NCBI GenBank assembly: GCA_024123915.1
Contig: CP099650.1
Span: 1,302,001 to 1,366,000 of the forward strand
Reading direction: 5' to 3'
DNA length: 64,000 nucleotides
DNA from: Oxalobacteraceae bacterium OTU3CAMAD1
GTDB lineage: Bacteria; Pseudomonadota; Gammaproteobacteria; Burkholderiales; Burkholderiaceae_D
This document shows positions 49,146 through 61,970 of the stretch, piece by piece (positions within the stretch are counted from its first letter, which is position 1; each line of letters opens with the position of its first letter). The notes beneath the pieces are model-generated. The model was not told where the DNA came from. It saw nothing but the letters and a program-made list of their open reading frames with translations, and did no database searches. The position numbers and the translations under genes were made by a program.

Positions 49146-49915
49146 TCTTGGTCCTCGGTGGGAATGAAGATGCTGCGTGTTCCGTGCTGGATGATGTCGA
49201 TCGGGTGGCCCAGGTAGTCGCTCAGGAGATCGGCCCGCATCACGTCGGCGGTGGTGCCGGCCAGCCAGCGGCCGTCGCCCATCAGCAGCAGAGCGTGGGT
49301 TGAGACGCTGTGCGCCAGGGTCAGGTCGTGGCCAATCATGACAGCGGTTTTTCCTTGTTCGCGGCAAAGCTGCGATAGCAGCTTCATGACGCTGACCTGG
49401 TGCGCGAGATCGAGCGCGTTGGCCGGTTCGTCCAGCAGCAGCAGCGGCGTGTCCTGCGCCAGCATGGCGGCGATGGCCACGCGCTGGCGTTCGCCGCCGG
49501 ACAAGGTGCGCACGTCGCGCGCGGCCAGTTCGGCCACCTCCATCGCTTCCAGCGATTTCATGGCGATGGCCTGGTCCTCGCCGCCTTCCCAATAGCGGTT
49601 GTCGTGGTACGGATGGCGCGCCGACAGCACCGTTTCGATCACGGTGTAGGCGAAGGCGTCGCTGCGGCTCTGCGCCAGGAAGGCGCGCTGGCGCGCCAGT
49701 TCGGCCAATGGCCAGTCCTTCAGCGCGCGGCCGCCGATGACCACGTGGCCGCCATCCGGCGGGCGCAGGCCGGCAAGGGTACGCAGCAGGGTGCTTTTGC
49801 CGGCGCCGTTGCGGCCGATAACGCTCCAGCATTCGCCGTCCTGGACGAGCCAGTTCAAGTCCGCGATCAGCTGGCGCTGACCGATTTTCAGGGAGAGGTT
49901 GTGGGTGCTGATCAT
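49142..49915 (-). CDS. btuD: Cobalamin ABC transporter ATPase
   Basis: A 257-residue ABC ATPase of the iron-siderophore/B12 class: Walker A GRNGAGKST, Q-loop AFLAQ, signature LSGGERQRVAIAAML, Walker B LLLLDEPANALD and switch His in GHD. It lies one base after the permease stop and before cobO, so it is the motor of the BtuCDF-type importer encoded in this operon. BtuD is assigned from context. Confidence 0.85.
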   Translation of the reverse strand: MISTHNLSLKIGQRQLIADLNWLVQDGECWSVIGRNGAGKSTLLRTLAGLRPPDGGHVVIGGRALKDWPLAELARQRAFLAQSRSDAFAYTVIETVLSARHPYHDNRYWEGGEDQAIAMKSLEAMEVAELAARDVRTLSGGERQRVAIAAMLAQDTPLLLLDEPANALDLAHQVSVMKLLSQLCREQGKTAVMIGHDLTLAHSVSTHALLLMGDGRWLAGTTADVMRADLLSDYLGHPIDIIQHGTRSIFIPTEDQE

Positions 49916-49916
49916 A

Positions 49917-50939
49917 TTATTTACGCAGCCGGTGCAGCTGGTACAGGAACACCGGCGCGCCGATCAAGGCCGTGACCACGCCCACCGGCAGCTGCTGCGG
50001 CGCGATGATGGTGCGGGCCAGCGTGTCTGCCAGCAGCAGGTAGCTGCCGCCGGCCAGCGCCGCCGCAGGTATCAGCAGGCGGTGGTCGGGACCGACGGCG
50101 AAGCGGCAGGCGTGCGGCACGATCAGGCCGACGAAGCCGATGCTGCCGGCGCTGGTCACGGCGCTGGCCGTCAGCAGGCCGGAGGTGAAAAAAAGGCCCT
50201 TGCGCAAGGCGCCGACGCGGATGCCCAGGGTGGCTGCGGCTTCCGCGTGCAGCGCCATCACGTTCATGGCGCGTGCGTTGCGCAGCGCGAAGATCAGCGC
50301 CCCGGCCAGCACCACCCACGGCATCCAGCGCAGCGGGGCGCCGGACAGGTCGCCGATCATCCAGAACACCATCGTGCGCAGGCGGCTCTCCGGTGCGATC
50401 GACAGCATCAGCGTGACCAGCGCCATGCAGGCGGACGACAGAATCACGCCGGTCAGCAGCAGCAGGGCGGTGCCGCCTTCGGCCGCCGCACCGCCGCGCA
50501 TGTCGCGCCGCGCCAGCGTATAGAGCATCATCGACACGACAACCGCGCCGGCGAAGGCCGCCGCGTCGACCATCCACGCGGCGCACATGAACATCAGCGC
50601 GGCCAGCGCGCCGACCGAGGCGCCGGAGGAGATGCCCAGGACATAAGGGTCGGCCAGCGGGTTGCGCAACAGCGCCTGCATCATGACGCCGGCCAGCGAC
50701 AGCGCGGCGCCGGTGACGAAGGCGGTGATGGCGCGGCTCAGGCGCAGGTCGAGCAGGGTGGCGGACAAAGAGGTGGTCTGGCCGTGCAGCAGATCGTTGA
50801 CGGCTGCGGGAATATCGGAAAGGGGAATCGCGACCGAGCCGGTCATGCCCGAGAAAACCAGGCTGGCAAACGCGAACAGGGCCAGGCCGGTCAGGGTGAC
50901 GGCGGCGCGCTGCTGCAGATTGCGTGAGAAAGAATGCAT
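49917..50939 (-). CDS. btuC: Cobalamin ABC transporter permease
   Basis: A 340-residue FecCD/BtuC-type permease with about ten helices. RLSRAITAFVTGAALSLAGVMMQALLRNPLADPYVLGISSGA is the family hallmark near the first third, and GSIGFVGLIVPHACRF is the ATPase-contact segment. About 100 bases separate it from btuB. Assignment to cobalamin rests on the operon and riboswitch. Confidence 0.85.
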   Translation of the reverse strand: MHSFSRNLQQRAAVTLTGLALFAFASLVFSGMTGSVAIPLSDIPAAVNDLLHGQTTSLSATLLDLRLSRAITAFVTGAALSLAGVMMQALLRNPLADPYVLGISSGASVGALAALMFMCAAWMVDAAAFAGAVVVSMMLYTLARRDMRGGAAAEGGTALLLLTGVILSSACMALVTLMLSIAPESRLRTMVFWMIGDLSGAPLRWMPWVVLAGALIFALRNARAMNVMALHAEAAATLGIRVGALRKGLFFTSGLLTASAVTSAGSIGFVGLIVPHACRFAVGPDHRLLIPAAALAGGSYLLLADTLARTIIAPQQLPVGVVTALIGAPVFLYQLHRLRK

Positions 50940-51040
50940 GCACTACTTTCAGAGAGTGGGAAGCACTGGCAGATTACAGTATTACAAGCTTAAGCAAGAC
51001 TTAGCGATAACCCCGTAATCCGCCCCACGTGTTCTCGTGT

Positions 51041-52924
51041 CTATTTATAACCGTATCGGATGCCCGCGAACACATTGGACCCTGGGGTGGTGTAATTGCG
51101 CGCCAGATCGTACTGCTTGTCGCCGATGTTATTCCAGCGGACCAGCGCCGACCAGTCGCGCGAGAAGGCGTAGGTCACGTACAGGTTCACCAGTCCGTAA
51201 CCGCCCAGGCGATTGCGATTGGCCGCGTCGTCATAGCGGTCGCCGGACACTTCCAGTTCCACGCCGGCCTTTAACGCGCCGATGCCATAGTCGGCGGTCA
51301 CGTTGCCGTGCTTCTTGGCGCGGCGCAGCAGGCGTTTGCCGGTTGTTTCATCCTTCGGGTCCTGCAGATCGATGTTGGCGGCGAGGTTGATGCCGGCCAG
51401 CCTGGTGGCGGCCGACAGCGTGATCCCCTCCAGCATCGCGCGATTGACGTTGTAGGCGCAGCCGCTCGGATAACCGGTGCGGCCGAACGGGCACGGATTG
51501 ATGTTGACCAGCATGTCCGTCAGGCGGTTGCGGTAATAGCCGGCGCTCAGCGCGTTGACACCGTCGTCGTAACGCAAGCCCACTTCGGCGTTGCGGCCTT
51601 CCTCCGGCTTGTTGGCCGGATTGCCGTAGCCTGGGAAGTACAACTCGTTGTAGGTCGGCGCGCGGAAGCTGGTGCCGTAACTGGCGGTGGCGCGCAACGC
51701 CTGCGTGATGTTGTAGCCATAGCCCAGCGAGCCGGTATTCTGTGAGCCGTAGATCGTGTTGTCGCGGCGGACGCTCGCGCTGAGAAGATTGGCGCCGCGA
51801 CGGGCGTTGTACGAGGCGGCGAACGAGTTGGTGGTGCGCTCGGGGTTGCGCAGATCGAAGCCGTTGGTCTGGACTTCCTCCTTGCGGTGCTCGTACAGCA
51901 GTTGCAGCACGTCGGCGCCGATCCGCAGATCGTTCTGCCAGGTGATGAAGCTTTGCTTGGTGGTGATGCGCGCGTAACCGCCGGCGGTGGCGTTGGTGTA
52001 GTTTTCGCCCTTGTCCTTGGTCTCCGAGTACTGCAGCAGACTGTCCCAGATCGGCAGCAGCCTCCCCTTGGCGTACACGCTGGCGGTGTCGATCACGTTT
52101 TTGCTGCGCACGTCGTAGGCCGACAGGCCGCTGTCGTACTGCGAATCGAGTTTGCTATGCAGGAAAAGCGCCCCAGCCTCGTACCCCTTGGCCAGTTGCA
52201 GGCTGAATTGACCGGAGACGTTTTCCTTGTCGTAGCCGTCGTCGTCCGGATTGTACGAGGACAGGCCTGGACGGGCGGTCGAAAAGCCGTCCGACTTTTC
52301 CTTGCCGGCGCTGACCGCGTAGCCGAAGCTGTGCTCACCGCCGGTGGCGCCCGAAACCGTCACATCGGCTTCGCGCGTCTTGTCGCTGCCATAGCCGGCG
52401 AAGGCCGTCACCGCCGGGGCGCCCTGGCCTTTTTTGGTGAAGATCTGGATCACGCCGCCGATGGCGTCGGCGCCGTACAGGGAGCTCAGTGAACCGTAGA
52501 CGATCTCGATACGGTCGATCGCGGTCAGCGGAATGGCGCTCCAGTTGGCGGCGCCGGTGGTGGACGAGCCGATACGCACGCCGTCGACCAGTACGATGCT
52601 CTGGTTGCTGTTGGCGCCACGGATGTAGACGTTGGACGAGCTGCCCGCGCCGCCGTTGCGCGTCACCTCGATGCCGCGCTGGCGCTTGAGCAGGTCGACC
52701 ACGGAGCCGGCGCCGGCTTCGGCGATTTGTTCGGCCTTGATGGTGACGGTGTCGCTGATGATGTCGGCCAGCGGTTGCGGCGTGCGGGTGGCGGTCACCA
52801 CGACGGTATCGGCCGGCGCCTCGTCGGCGTAGGCGCCGGGGTGCGAGAAAGCGGCGGCCATCGCCAGTGCCAGCGAGGTCAGTGCCACCGGGCGGCGTGC
52901 CAGGCGGGAGATCGGAAAGGACAT
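51041..52924 (-). CDS. btuB: TonB-dependent cobalamin receptor
   Basis: A 627-residue outer-membrane receptor. The signal peptide ends near AYA, the TonB box is DTVVVTATRT, and the plug domain carries VDLLKRQRGIEV, SNVYIRGANSNQSIVLVDGVRIGSST and IEIVYGSLSSLYGADAIGGVIQIFTKKG, all close to BtuB. The barrel has the usual alternating strands. The final residue is Lys after RYGYK rather than the common terminal Phe of barrel proteins. It directly follows the cobalamin riboswitch and is the first gene of the operon. Confidence 0.92.
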   Translation of the reverse strand: MSFPISRLARRPVALTSLALAMAAAFSHPGAYADEAPADTVVVTATRTPQPLADIISDTVTIKAEQIAEAGAGSVVDLLKRQRGIEVTRNGGAGSSSNVYIRGANSNQSIVLVDGVRIGSSTTGAANWSAIPLTAIDRIEIVYGSLSSLYGADAIGGVIQIFTKKGQGAPAVTAFAGYGSDKTREADVTVSGATGGEHSFGYAVSAGKEKSDGFSTARPGLSSYNPDDDGYDKENVSGQFSLQLAKGYEAGALFLHSKLDSQYDSGLSAYDVRSKNVIDTASVYAKGRLLPIWDSLLQYSETKDKGENYTNATAGGYARITTKQSFITWQNDLRIGADVLQLLYEHRKEEVQTNGFDLRNPERTTNSFAASYNARRGANLLSASVRRDNTIYGSQNTGSLGYGYNITQALRATASYGTSFRAPTYNELYFPGYGNPANKPEEGRNAEVGLRYDDGVNALSAGYYRNRLTDMLVNINPCPFGRTGYPSGCAYNVNRAMLEGITLSAATRLAGINLAANIDLQDPKDETTGKRLLRRAKKHGNVTADYGIGALKAGVELEVSGDRYDDAANRNRLGGYGLVNLYVTYAFSRDWSALVRWNNIGDKQYDLARNYTTPGSNVFAGIRYGYK

Positions 52925-53035
52925 GATTTATTTTTCTGTTAGAAGCAACCGGCCTACTTCCCCGTGGGCCAGATTGAACAGAAGCGGATAACCGAGAGAT
53001 GCGCGCGCATAGTCGGTTCGCCCACTTCCACCTGC

Positions 53036-53228
53036 TTTGGCCGGTATCCGGGCTGGCAAGTTAGACCATCTCACCTTCCCATGCGAAGCACAGTGGTTGT
53101 CAGAGCTGGTTTGTCGCGCGCCGCGCGACACTTGCTTACCGTTGCGGGGGCAGCACACGTGGGCCGCTGGGCGGCTTCGTGTTTCCCGTTTAACTGCGCA
53201 TCCGGACGGACGCGCGGGCACCAAAGCC
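53036..53228 (-). ncRNA. Cobalamin riboswitch
   Basis: On the minus strand the leader contains, in order, GGTGCCC, AAACGGGAAACACG, GCTGCCCCCGCAACGGTAAGC, CCACTGTG, CATGGGAAGGTGAGA and the B12-box-like GCCCGGATACCGGCC. This is the canonical AdoCbl riboswitch order. It begins within a few bases of the predicted transcript start and ends about 110 bases before btuB, leaving room for an expression platform acting on the btuB ribosome site or on a terminator. Confidence 0.93.
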
Positions 53229-53232
53229 GGTC

Positions 53233-53262
53233 ATTATACGGCTTTGATGTGTGACTTGATAA
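53233..53262 (-). promoter_or_regulatory. Promoter of the cobalamin operon
   Basis: A perfect TATAAT (53238-53233) is preceded at 18 bases by TTATCA (53262-53257). The start of transcription would fall just ahead of the riboswitch. Confidence 0.65.
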
Positions 53263-53355
53263 CTAGTGAAAAATAATTGAGCGAATGGCGGCCGGTCCTT
53301 GTTATCATTTGCGCTATCTTGCCAGGTAATTCACTTGCTGTCGTTGGAGCACCCC

Positions 53356-54114
53356 ATGTTCGACCTCCGTCCTGTCCCGTCATCCGCCCCTCCGGCTTTG
53401 CGTCCCATGGTCAATCCGCGTCCGGTCGTGAGTGTGGTTCCGCTGTTCGACGGCCATCAGTGCGTCATCGTCGATAACTTCCTGGCCGAGCCGGAGACGA
53501 TGGTGGAATATGCGGCGCTCCAGCGCGGAGAATTCCTCGACTCGGTCGGCAATTACTATCCGGGACCGGAACTGCCGTTGACGGGACGCTTCGTCTCCAG
53601 CGTCCAGGAGGCGTTTCTACTGCATGCGCGCGCACCGCTGAAGGCGCGCCGGGTGCTCGGTACCGTCTGCCGACTCTCGTTGGCGACGAAGCTCCCGGAG
53701 CAGCTGTTGCCGGGCCAGCGCATGCCGCACCGCGATTCCTACGATCTGGATCCGATGGAGGGTGTCGGAGCGATGGTGCTGTATCTGTTCGAGGATCAGC
53801 GGCTCGGCGGCACCAATTTTTTCAAGCCCAAGGTGCCTCCGGCGGAAATCATGGCGCTGCTGCGCGATTTTAAGCGCATGGAGCAGGCGGGGGAATCACC
53901 CCTGCCGACAAAGCCGCCGACATTCGCCATCGCGTCGGATGACCATTTCGAAAAGGTGCTCACCGTTGAGCCCAAGTTCAACCGCGCGATTTTTTATAAC
54001 GGCCAATTGTTCCACTCCGGGCATCTCGCGGCACCCGAGCTGTTGGTCGAAGATCCGGCTGTCGGCAGGCTGACGGTCAATGCCTTTTTCAAGCTGCGCA
54101 TGGCCGCGACCTGA
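53356..54114 (+). CDS. DUF6445-type protein (2OG-Fe(II)-oxygenase-like)
   Basis: A 252-residue protein that I place with the DUF6445 group. HRDSYDLDP (His-x-Asp, about residue 120), a FYNGQLFHSGH segment about 100 residues later and a following RLTVNAFFKLR arginine imitate the metal and co-substrate sites of 2-oxoglutarate dioxygenases and prolyl hydroxylases. Substrate unknown. Such genes are often found near TonB receptors or halogenases; here it lies between btuB and cobC on the opposite strand. The ATG at 53356 has GGAG upstream; the longer frame from 53299 lacks a site. Confidence 0.65.
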   Translation: MFDLRPVPSSAPPALRPMVNPRPVVSVVPLFDGHQCVIVDNFLAEPETMVEYAALQRGEFLDSVGNYYPGPELPLTGRFVSSVQEAFLLHARAPLKARRVLGTVCRLSLATKLPEQLLPGQRMPHRDSYDLDPMEGVGAMVLYLFEDQRLGGTNFFKPKVPPAEIMALLRDFKRMEQAGESPLPTKPPTFAIASDDHFEKVLTVEPKFNRAIFYNGQLFHSGHLAAPELLVEDPAVGRLTVNAFFKLRMAAT

Positions 54115-54127
54115 GTCGGGCCTGGAT

Positions 54128-54670
54128 TCATTCTAAAACCAATGTGGCGCCGTAGGCGATATGGTGGGGAGCGCGGGCGGCTTGCAGGGCCATCTCCTGT
54201 GGGGGAAGGCCGGCGTGGCAGGCTGACAGCAAACGCATGGCGCCCGCGTGGCAGATGACGATCGCCTCGCCGTCGTCGCCCAGCTGGCGCTGGAGGTCGG
54301 CGTGGAAGGCCGCGATGCGCATGGCCATTCGCAGCACGCTCTCGCCGCCGCCGGGTTGGTAGTTGGCCAGATCGGCGGCCCAGGCGTCGACGTCTGCGCG
54401 TGCAATGTCGTCCCAGGCTCGCATCTCCCAACCGCCGAAATGCATTTCGACCAGACGGGCATCGAAAATCGGCGTCGCCGACAGGCTGGCGGCGAGTCCT
54501 GCGCAGCGGCGCAATGGACTGGAATATACGGGCAAACCCGCCGGCAGTCGCGGCGCCAGCGCGGCGAGCGTGCGCGCCAGCTCCCCGGGCGCGACTTCCA
54601 GATCGGTGCTGCCATAGCAGACGCCCGCCGCGACCACCGGTTGGGGATGACGGACCAATATCAGTCGCAT
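54128..54670 (-). CDS. Alpha-ribazole phosphatase (histidine phosphatase family)
   Basis: A 180-residue phosphoglycerate-mutase-fold protein. The catalytic His8 sits in LVRHPQP (the usual RHG is RHP here), Arg in SSPLRRCAG, the acid Glu in EMHFGGWE and the second His in VICHAGAMR. Coming right after cobT and cobS (3 bases from the cobS stop) it should be the CobC/CobZ-type phosphatase acting on alpha-ribazole phosphate or adenosylcobalamin phosphate. I leave the symbol empty because cobC is used above for the aminotransferase. Confidence 0.85.
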   Translation of the reverse strand: MRLILVRHPQPVVAAGVCYGSTDLEVAPGELARTLAALAPRLPAGLPVYSSPLRRCAGLAASLSATPIFDARLVEMHFGGWEMRAWDDIARADVDAWAADLANYQPGGGESVLRMAMRIAAFHADLQRQLGDDGEAIVICHAGAMRLLSACHAGLPPQEMALQAARAPHHIAYGATLVLE

Positions 54671-54673
54671 GGC

Positions 54674-55462
54674 TTAGAAAAACTGAGACTGCGCGCTGGT
54701 GTGCAGCCCGGCGAGCATGCACAGGTAGAAGATCGCTTCGGTCACTTGCTGTACCGCGCCCAGGCAATCGCCGGTGTAGCCGCCGATGCGCCGCACGAAT
54801 TTTCGCGCCAGCCAAAAGGTCGCCACCAGCGCCAGGGCGAAGCCGCTGATCAGCATTGTCCACGACAGCCAGCCCAGATGGATAAGTATCAACGCCGGCA
54901 GCAAGGCGGTGACGGCGGCGATGGAAAATTCAATGGTGCGCATCTTCTGCGCCAGCGGCTTGGCCTTGCCTTCGGCGCGCGCGTAGTCCAGCCGCCAGAT
55001 CAGCGAAACCGCCATCAGCCGCGACATAGGATGCGCCACCAACAGGGCCGCCAGCACCCCGAAGGGCGGTATATGGGTCAAGATCGCGCACTTCAGCAAC
55101 AGCAGGCAGAAAATGCCGATCGCACCGTAGGCGCCGATGCGCGAATCCTTCATGATCTCCAGCACGCGCTCCTGCGTCATGCCGCCGCCGAAACCGTCGC
55201 ACATGTCGGCAAAGCCGTCTTCATGGAAGGCGCCGGTGACGTAGATGCCGGCGGCGACCGACAGGATGACGGCGATCACGGGAGGGACGAACTTGAAGGC
55301 GACAACGTAGACCGCGCCGGCGATCAGCGCGACGACCACACCGACCAGCGGAAAATAGCGTGACGCCTGGTTGAGCCAAGCGGGATCGAAGCCCACCCAG
55401 CGCGGGATCGGCAAGCGCGTGAAGAACTGCAGCGCGGTGAAGAACAGTCGGAGCTGGTGCAC
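54674..55462 (-). CDS. cobS: Adenosylcobinamide-GDP ribazoletransferase
   Basis: A 262-residue integral membrane enzyme joining alpha-ribazole (phosphate) to AdoCbi-GDP, the last condensation of the pathway. ALQFFTRLPIPRW at the start, GAFHEDGFADMCDGFGGG with the metal-binding acidic residues, MKDSRIGAYGAIG and TGDCLGAVQQVTE near the end are the conserved blocks. It follows cobT by 11 bases. Confidence 0.93.
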   Translation of the reverse strand: MHQLRLFFTALQFFTRLPIPRWVGFDPAWLNQASRYFPLVGVVVALIAGAVYVVAFKFVPPVIAVILSVAAGIYVTGAFHEDGFADMCDGFGGGMTQERVLEIMKDSRIGAYGAIGIFCLLLLKCAILTHIPPFGVLAALLVAHPMSRLMAVSLIWRLDYARAEGKAKPLAQKMRTIEFSIAAVTALLPALILIHLGWLSWTMLISGFALALVATFWLARKFVRRIGGYTGDCLGAVQQVTEAIFYLCMLAGLHTSAQSQFF

Positions 55463-55473
55463 TGAGCGTGTCC

Positions 55474-56511
55474 TTACTCGGACTTTTCGCTGACCTGGGC
55501 CGATTCAAACGTGGCCATCTGGTTCAGGAAATTGACCGCCGCGTGCAGCAGCGGCAGCGCCAGCGCGCAGCCGGTGCCTTCGCCCAGCCGCAAGCCGAGA
55601 TTGAGCAGGGGTTTGGCGTCCAGCGCGGCGAGCATTTGTTGATGGCCGTTTTCGTCGGAGCAGTGCGCGAAGACGCAGTAATCGAGAATGGCCGGCTGCA
55701 GGCGGGCGGCGACCAGCAGCGCGCTGGTGACGATGAAGCCGTCGATCAGCAGCACCTTGCGCAGTTCGGCCGCCTTCAGCATGGCGCCCGCCATCATGGC
55801 GATTTCCAATCCGCCGAAGGTGGCCAGCACGTCGAGCGGCTCGGTGACGGCTTCATGGCGGGCGATCGCCGCTTCGATGATGCGCTGCTTGTGCAGGATG
55901 CCGTCGGCGGAGAGGCCGGTACCGGCGCCCACGCAATTGGCGACCGGGATGTCCGTCAGCTTATGCATCAGCGCGGCGGCGGCGGTGGTGTTACCGATGC
56001 CCATTTCGCCGAAGCCGACGACATTGCCGTCCAACTCGGCGGCCAGCACCATGCCGGCGGCCAGCGCCGCCTCGCAGGTGGCGTGGGTCATCGCCGGTTC
56101 CTCCGCGAAGTTGTGGGTGCCGTGGGCCAGCTTGCGGTCGGTCAGGCCGTCGCGCGGGCCAAAGTCGTGATTGACGCCGGCGTCGATGACGCGCAATTCG
56201 CAGTTGTTTTGCGCCGCGAAGACGTTGATGGCCGCGCCGCGCGCCAGGAAGTTCTCCACCATTTGCCAGGTAACGTCCTGGGGATAGGCGGAGATGCCTT
56301 CGGCGACGACGCCGTGATCGGCCGCAAAGACCAGGATGGCCTGCTGCGTGAGCGCGACTTCGCGGCTGTTCTGTATCAGGCCAATTTGCCTTGCCAGCGA
56401 TTCCAGCACTCCCAGACTGCCAAGCGGTTTGGTCTTGTTGTTGATGGCCTTGTCGAGCAAGGCGCCTAGCGCATCGTTATGAGTAGGGGAGATAGTTGGA
56501 AGAATGAACAT
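55474..56511 (-). CDS. cobT: Nicotinate-nucleotide-dimethylbenzimidazole phosphoribosyltransferase
   Basis: A 345-residue enzyme activating DMB to alpha-ribazole phosphate. KTKPLGSLGVLESLA, VFAADHGVVAEGISAYPQ, GVNHDF, GEMGIGNTTAAAAL and the C-terminal LGEGTGCALALPLL with a catalytic Glu region match CobT. Longer frames upstream run into rRNA promoter sequence; ATG 56511 has AGGCAGGCC before it. First gene of cobT-cobS-phosphatase. No riboswitch is seen ahead of it: only about 40 bases separate its start from the -35 of the divergent rRNA operon 2. Confidence 0.93.
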   Translation of the reverse strand: MFILPTISPTHNDALGALLDKAINNKTKPLGSLGVLESLARQIGLIQNSREVALTQQAILVFAADHGVVAEGISAYPQDVTWQMVENFLARGAAINVFAAQNNCELRVIDAGVNHDFGPRDGLTDRKLAHGTHNFAEEPAMTHATCEAALAAGMVLAAELDGNVVGFGEMGIGNTTAAAALMHKLTDIPVANCVGAGTGLSADGILHKQRIIEAAIARHEAVTEPLDVLATFGGLEIAMMAGAMLKAAELRKVLLIDGFIVTSALLVAARLQPAILDYCVFAHCSDENGHQQMLAALDAKPLLNLGLRLGEGTGCALALPLLHAAVNFLNQMATFESAQVSEKSE

Positions 56512-56548
56512 GGCCTGCCTGGCAATCGATGAATTTGTTATTTTACCC

Positions 56549-56577
56549 TTGCCAGCGACTGCGGCCCTTGCTATAGT
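56549..56577 (+). promoter_or_regulatory. rRNA operon 2 upstream promoter P1
   Basis: TTGCCA and TATAGT spaced by 17 bases. The -10 block TATAGTTCGCCCCC is the same as in operon 1, while the -35 lies in unshared sequence next to cobT. Confidence 0.65.
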
Positions 56578-56644
56578 TCGCCCCCTCGCAGAACGGCGCA
56601 TACAAATGCGGCGTGAAGCGAAGAAGAGAAAGAAAAAGAAGTGC

Positions 56645-56673
56645 TTGACGAAATATTCGAAACGCCTCATAAT
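56645..56673 (+). promoter_or_regulatory. rRNA operon 2 promoter P2
   Basis: TTGACG, 17 bases, CATAAT, identical to operon 1 P2. Confidence 0.75.
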
Positions 56674-56677
56674 CTTG

Positions 56678-56936
56678 CCTCTTCGCTGATGAACACAACG
56701 CTTCTTCAGCAAGCAGTACCGAATAAAGTTCTTTAAAAATTAACAGTCGATAAGTGTGGACGTTTGATGAAAGTGCACGCGGAGCAGGGGTAACCCAGTT
56801 CCGCGATACTTAAAATATCAAATGTTCACAAGAAGTAATGAAATAGGCGCTACGAAAGTAGTGGCCTGTCAGTATTTTGAGTGAGCGACCTCTTAGCAAT
56901 AAGAGAGCCGGTAAAACGGCAAAAGTAACAGAGATT
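56678..56936 (+). promoter_or_regulatory. rRNA operon 2 leader
   Basis: Shares most sequence with the leader of operon 1, including the boxA-like GTTCTTTAAAAATT (near 56728). It lacks the 10-base CAAGCAG repeat of operon 1. At 56778-56805 CGCGGAGC pairs with GTTCCGCG around a GGGGTAACCC core, a stronger hairpin than the matching site of operon 1. Confidence 0.6.
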
Positions 56937-58470
<1,534 letters not shown>

Positions 58471-58547
58471 GAGTGGCACGAACCCGTTAAACGGTTCACT
58501 CATCAAGCGTTCACACTTATCGACTGTCAATATAAAGAACAGCATTT

Positions 58548-58624
58548 GGGGCTGTAGCTCAGCTGGTTAGAGCACCGTGTTGATAACGCGGGGGTCGTTG
58601 GTTCGAGTCCAACCAGCCCTACCA
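58548..58624 (+). tRNA. tRNA-Ile (GAT), spacer of rRNA operon 2
   Basis: Identical to the copy at 31481-31557. Confidence 0.95.
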
Positions 58625-58648
58625 GTTTTACCCTAGTAGTAAATCTCA

Positions 58649-58724
58649 GGGGGATTAGCTCAGCTGGGAGAGCACCTGCTTTGCAAGCAGGGGGTCGTCG
58701 GTTCGATCCCGTCATCCTCCACCA
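58649..58724 (+). tRNA. tRNA-Ala (TGC), spacer of rRNA operon 2
   Basis: Identical to the copy at 31582-31657. Confidence 0.95.
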
Positions 58725-58794
58725 AAAGTTCAAACGTAAGTCAGCCAGTTTGGTTGCGATTTAGGTTTGATCTTTTAGAGATCAAGTGCTGTAC

Positions 58795-58807
58795 GTTCTT
58801 TAACAAT
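58795..58807 (+). promoter_or_regulatory. boxA-type antitermination site before 23S, operon 2
   Basis: GTTCTTTAACAAT, same as in operon 1. Confidence 0.6.
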
Positions 58808-58946
58808 CTGGAAGAAGTAAGTAAATTTTTATTGATCGCATCACCGACAGGTGGCGCGATGGGTAATGATTGTATGTATCAACAAACGCAACAACGTAGT
58901 ACTTCTTATTCCTATAAACGCTCCTTGTTTAGTCGCAGGGGCTAAC

Positions 58947-61833
<2,887 letters not shown>

Positions 61834-61895
61834 TAGCAGGTTATGGTTGAATAAGAAGTACGTTGAGGCGTTCGTTGATACACAACTTCATTACC

Positions 61896-61911
61896 CAGTA
61901 TTGAGATACTG
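61896..61911 (+). other. Hairpin insertion in 23S-5S spacer of operon 2
   Basis: CAGTAT-TGAG-ATACTG, a perfect six-base-pair hairpin absent from operon 1. It accounts for the 13-base length difference between the two 23S-5S spacers. Confidence 0.8.
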
Positions 61912-61970
61912 ATTACTTACTTCTCCAGATTCTGAGCAACGTTCATATGAACGCGGCTCGTACAAGTCAA

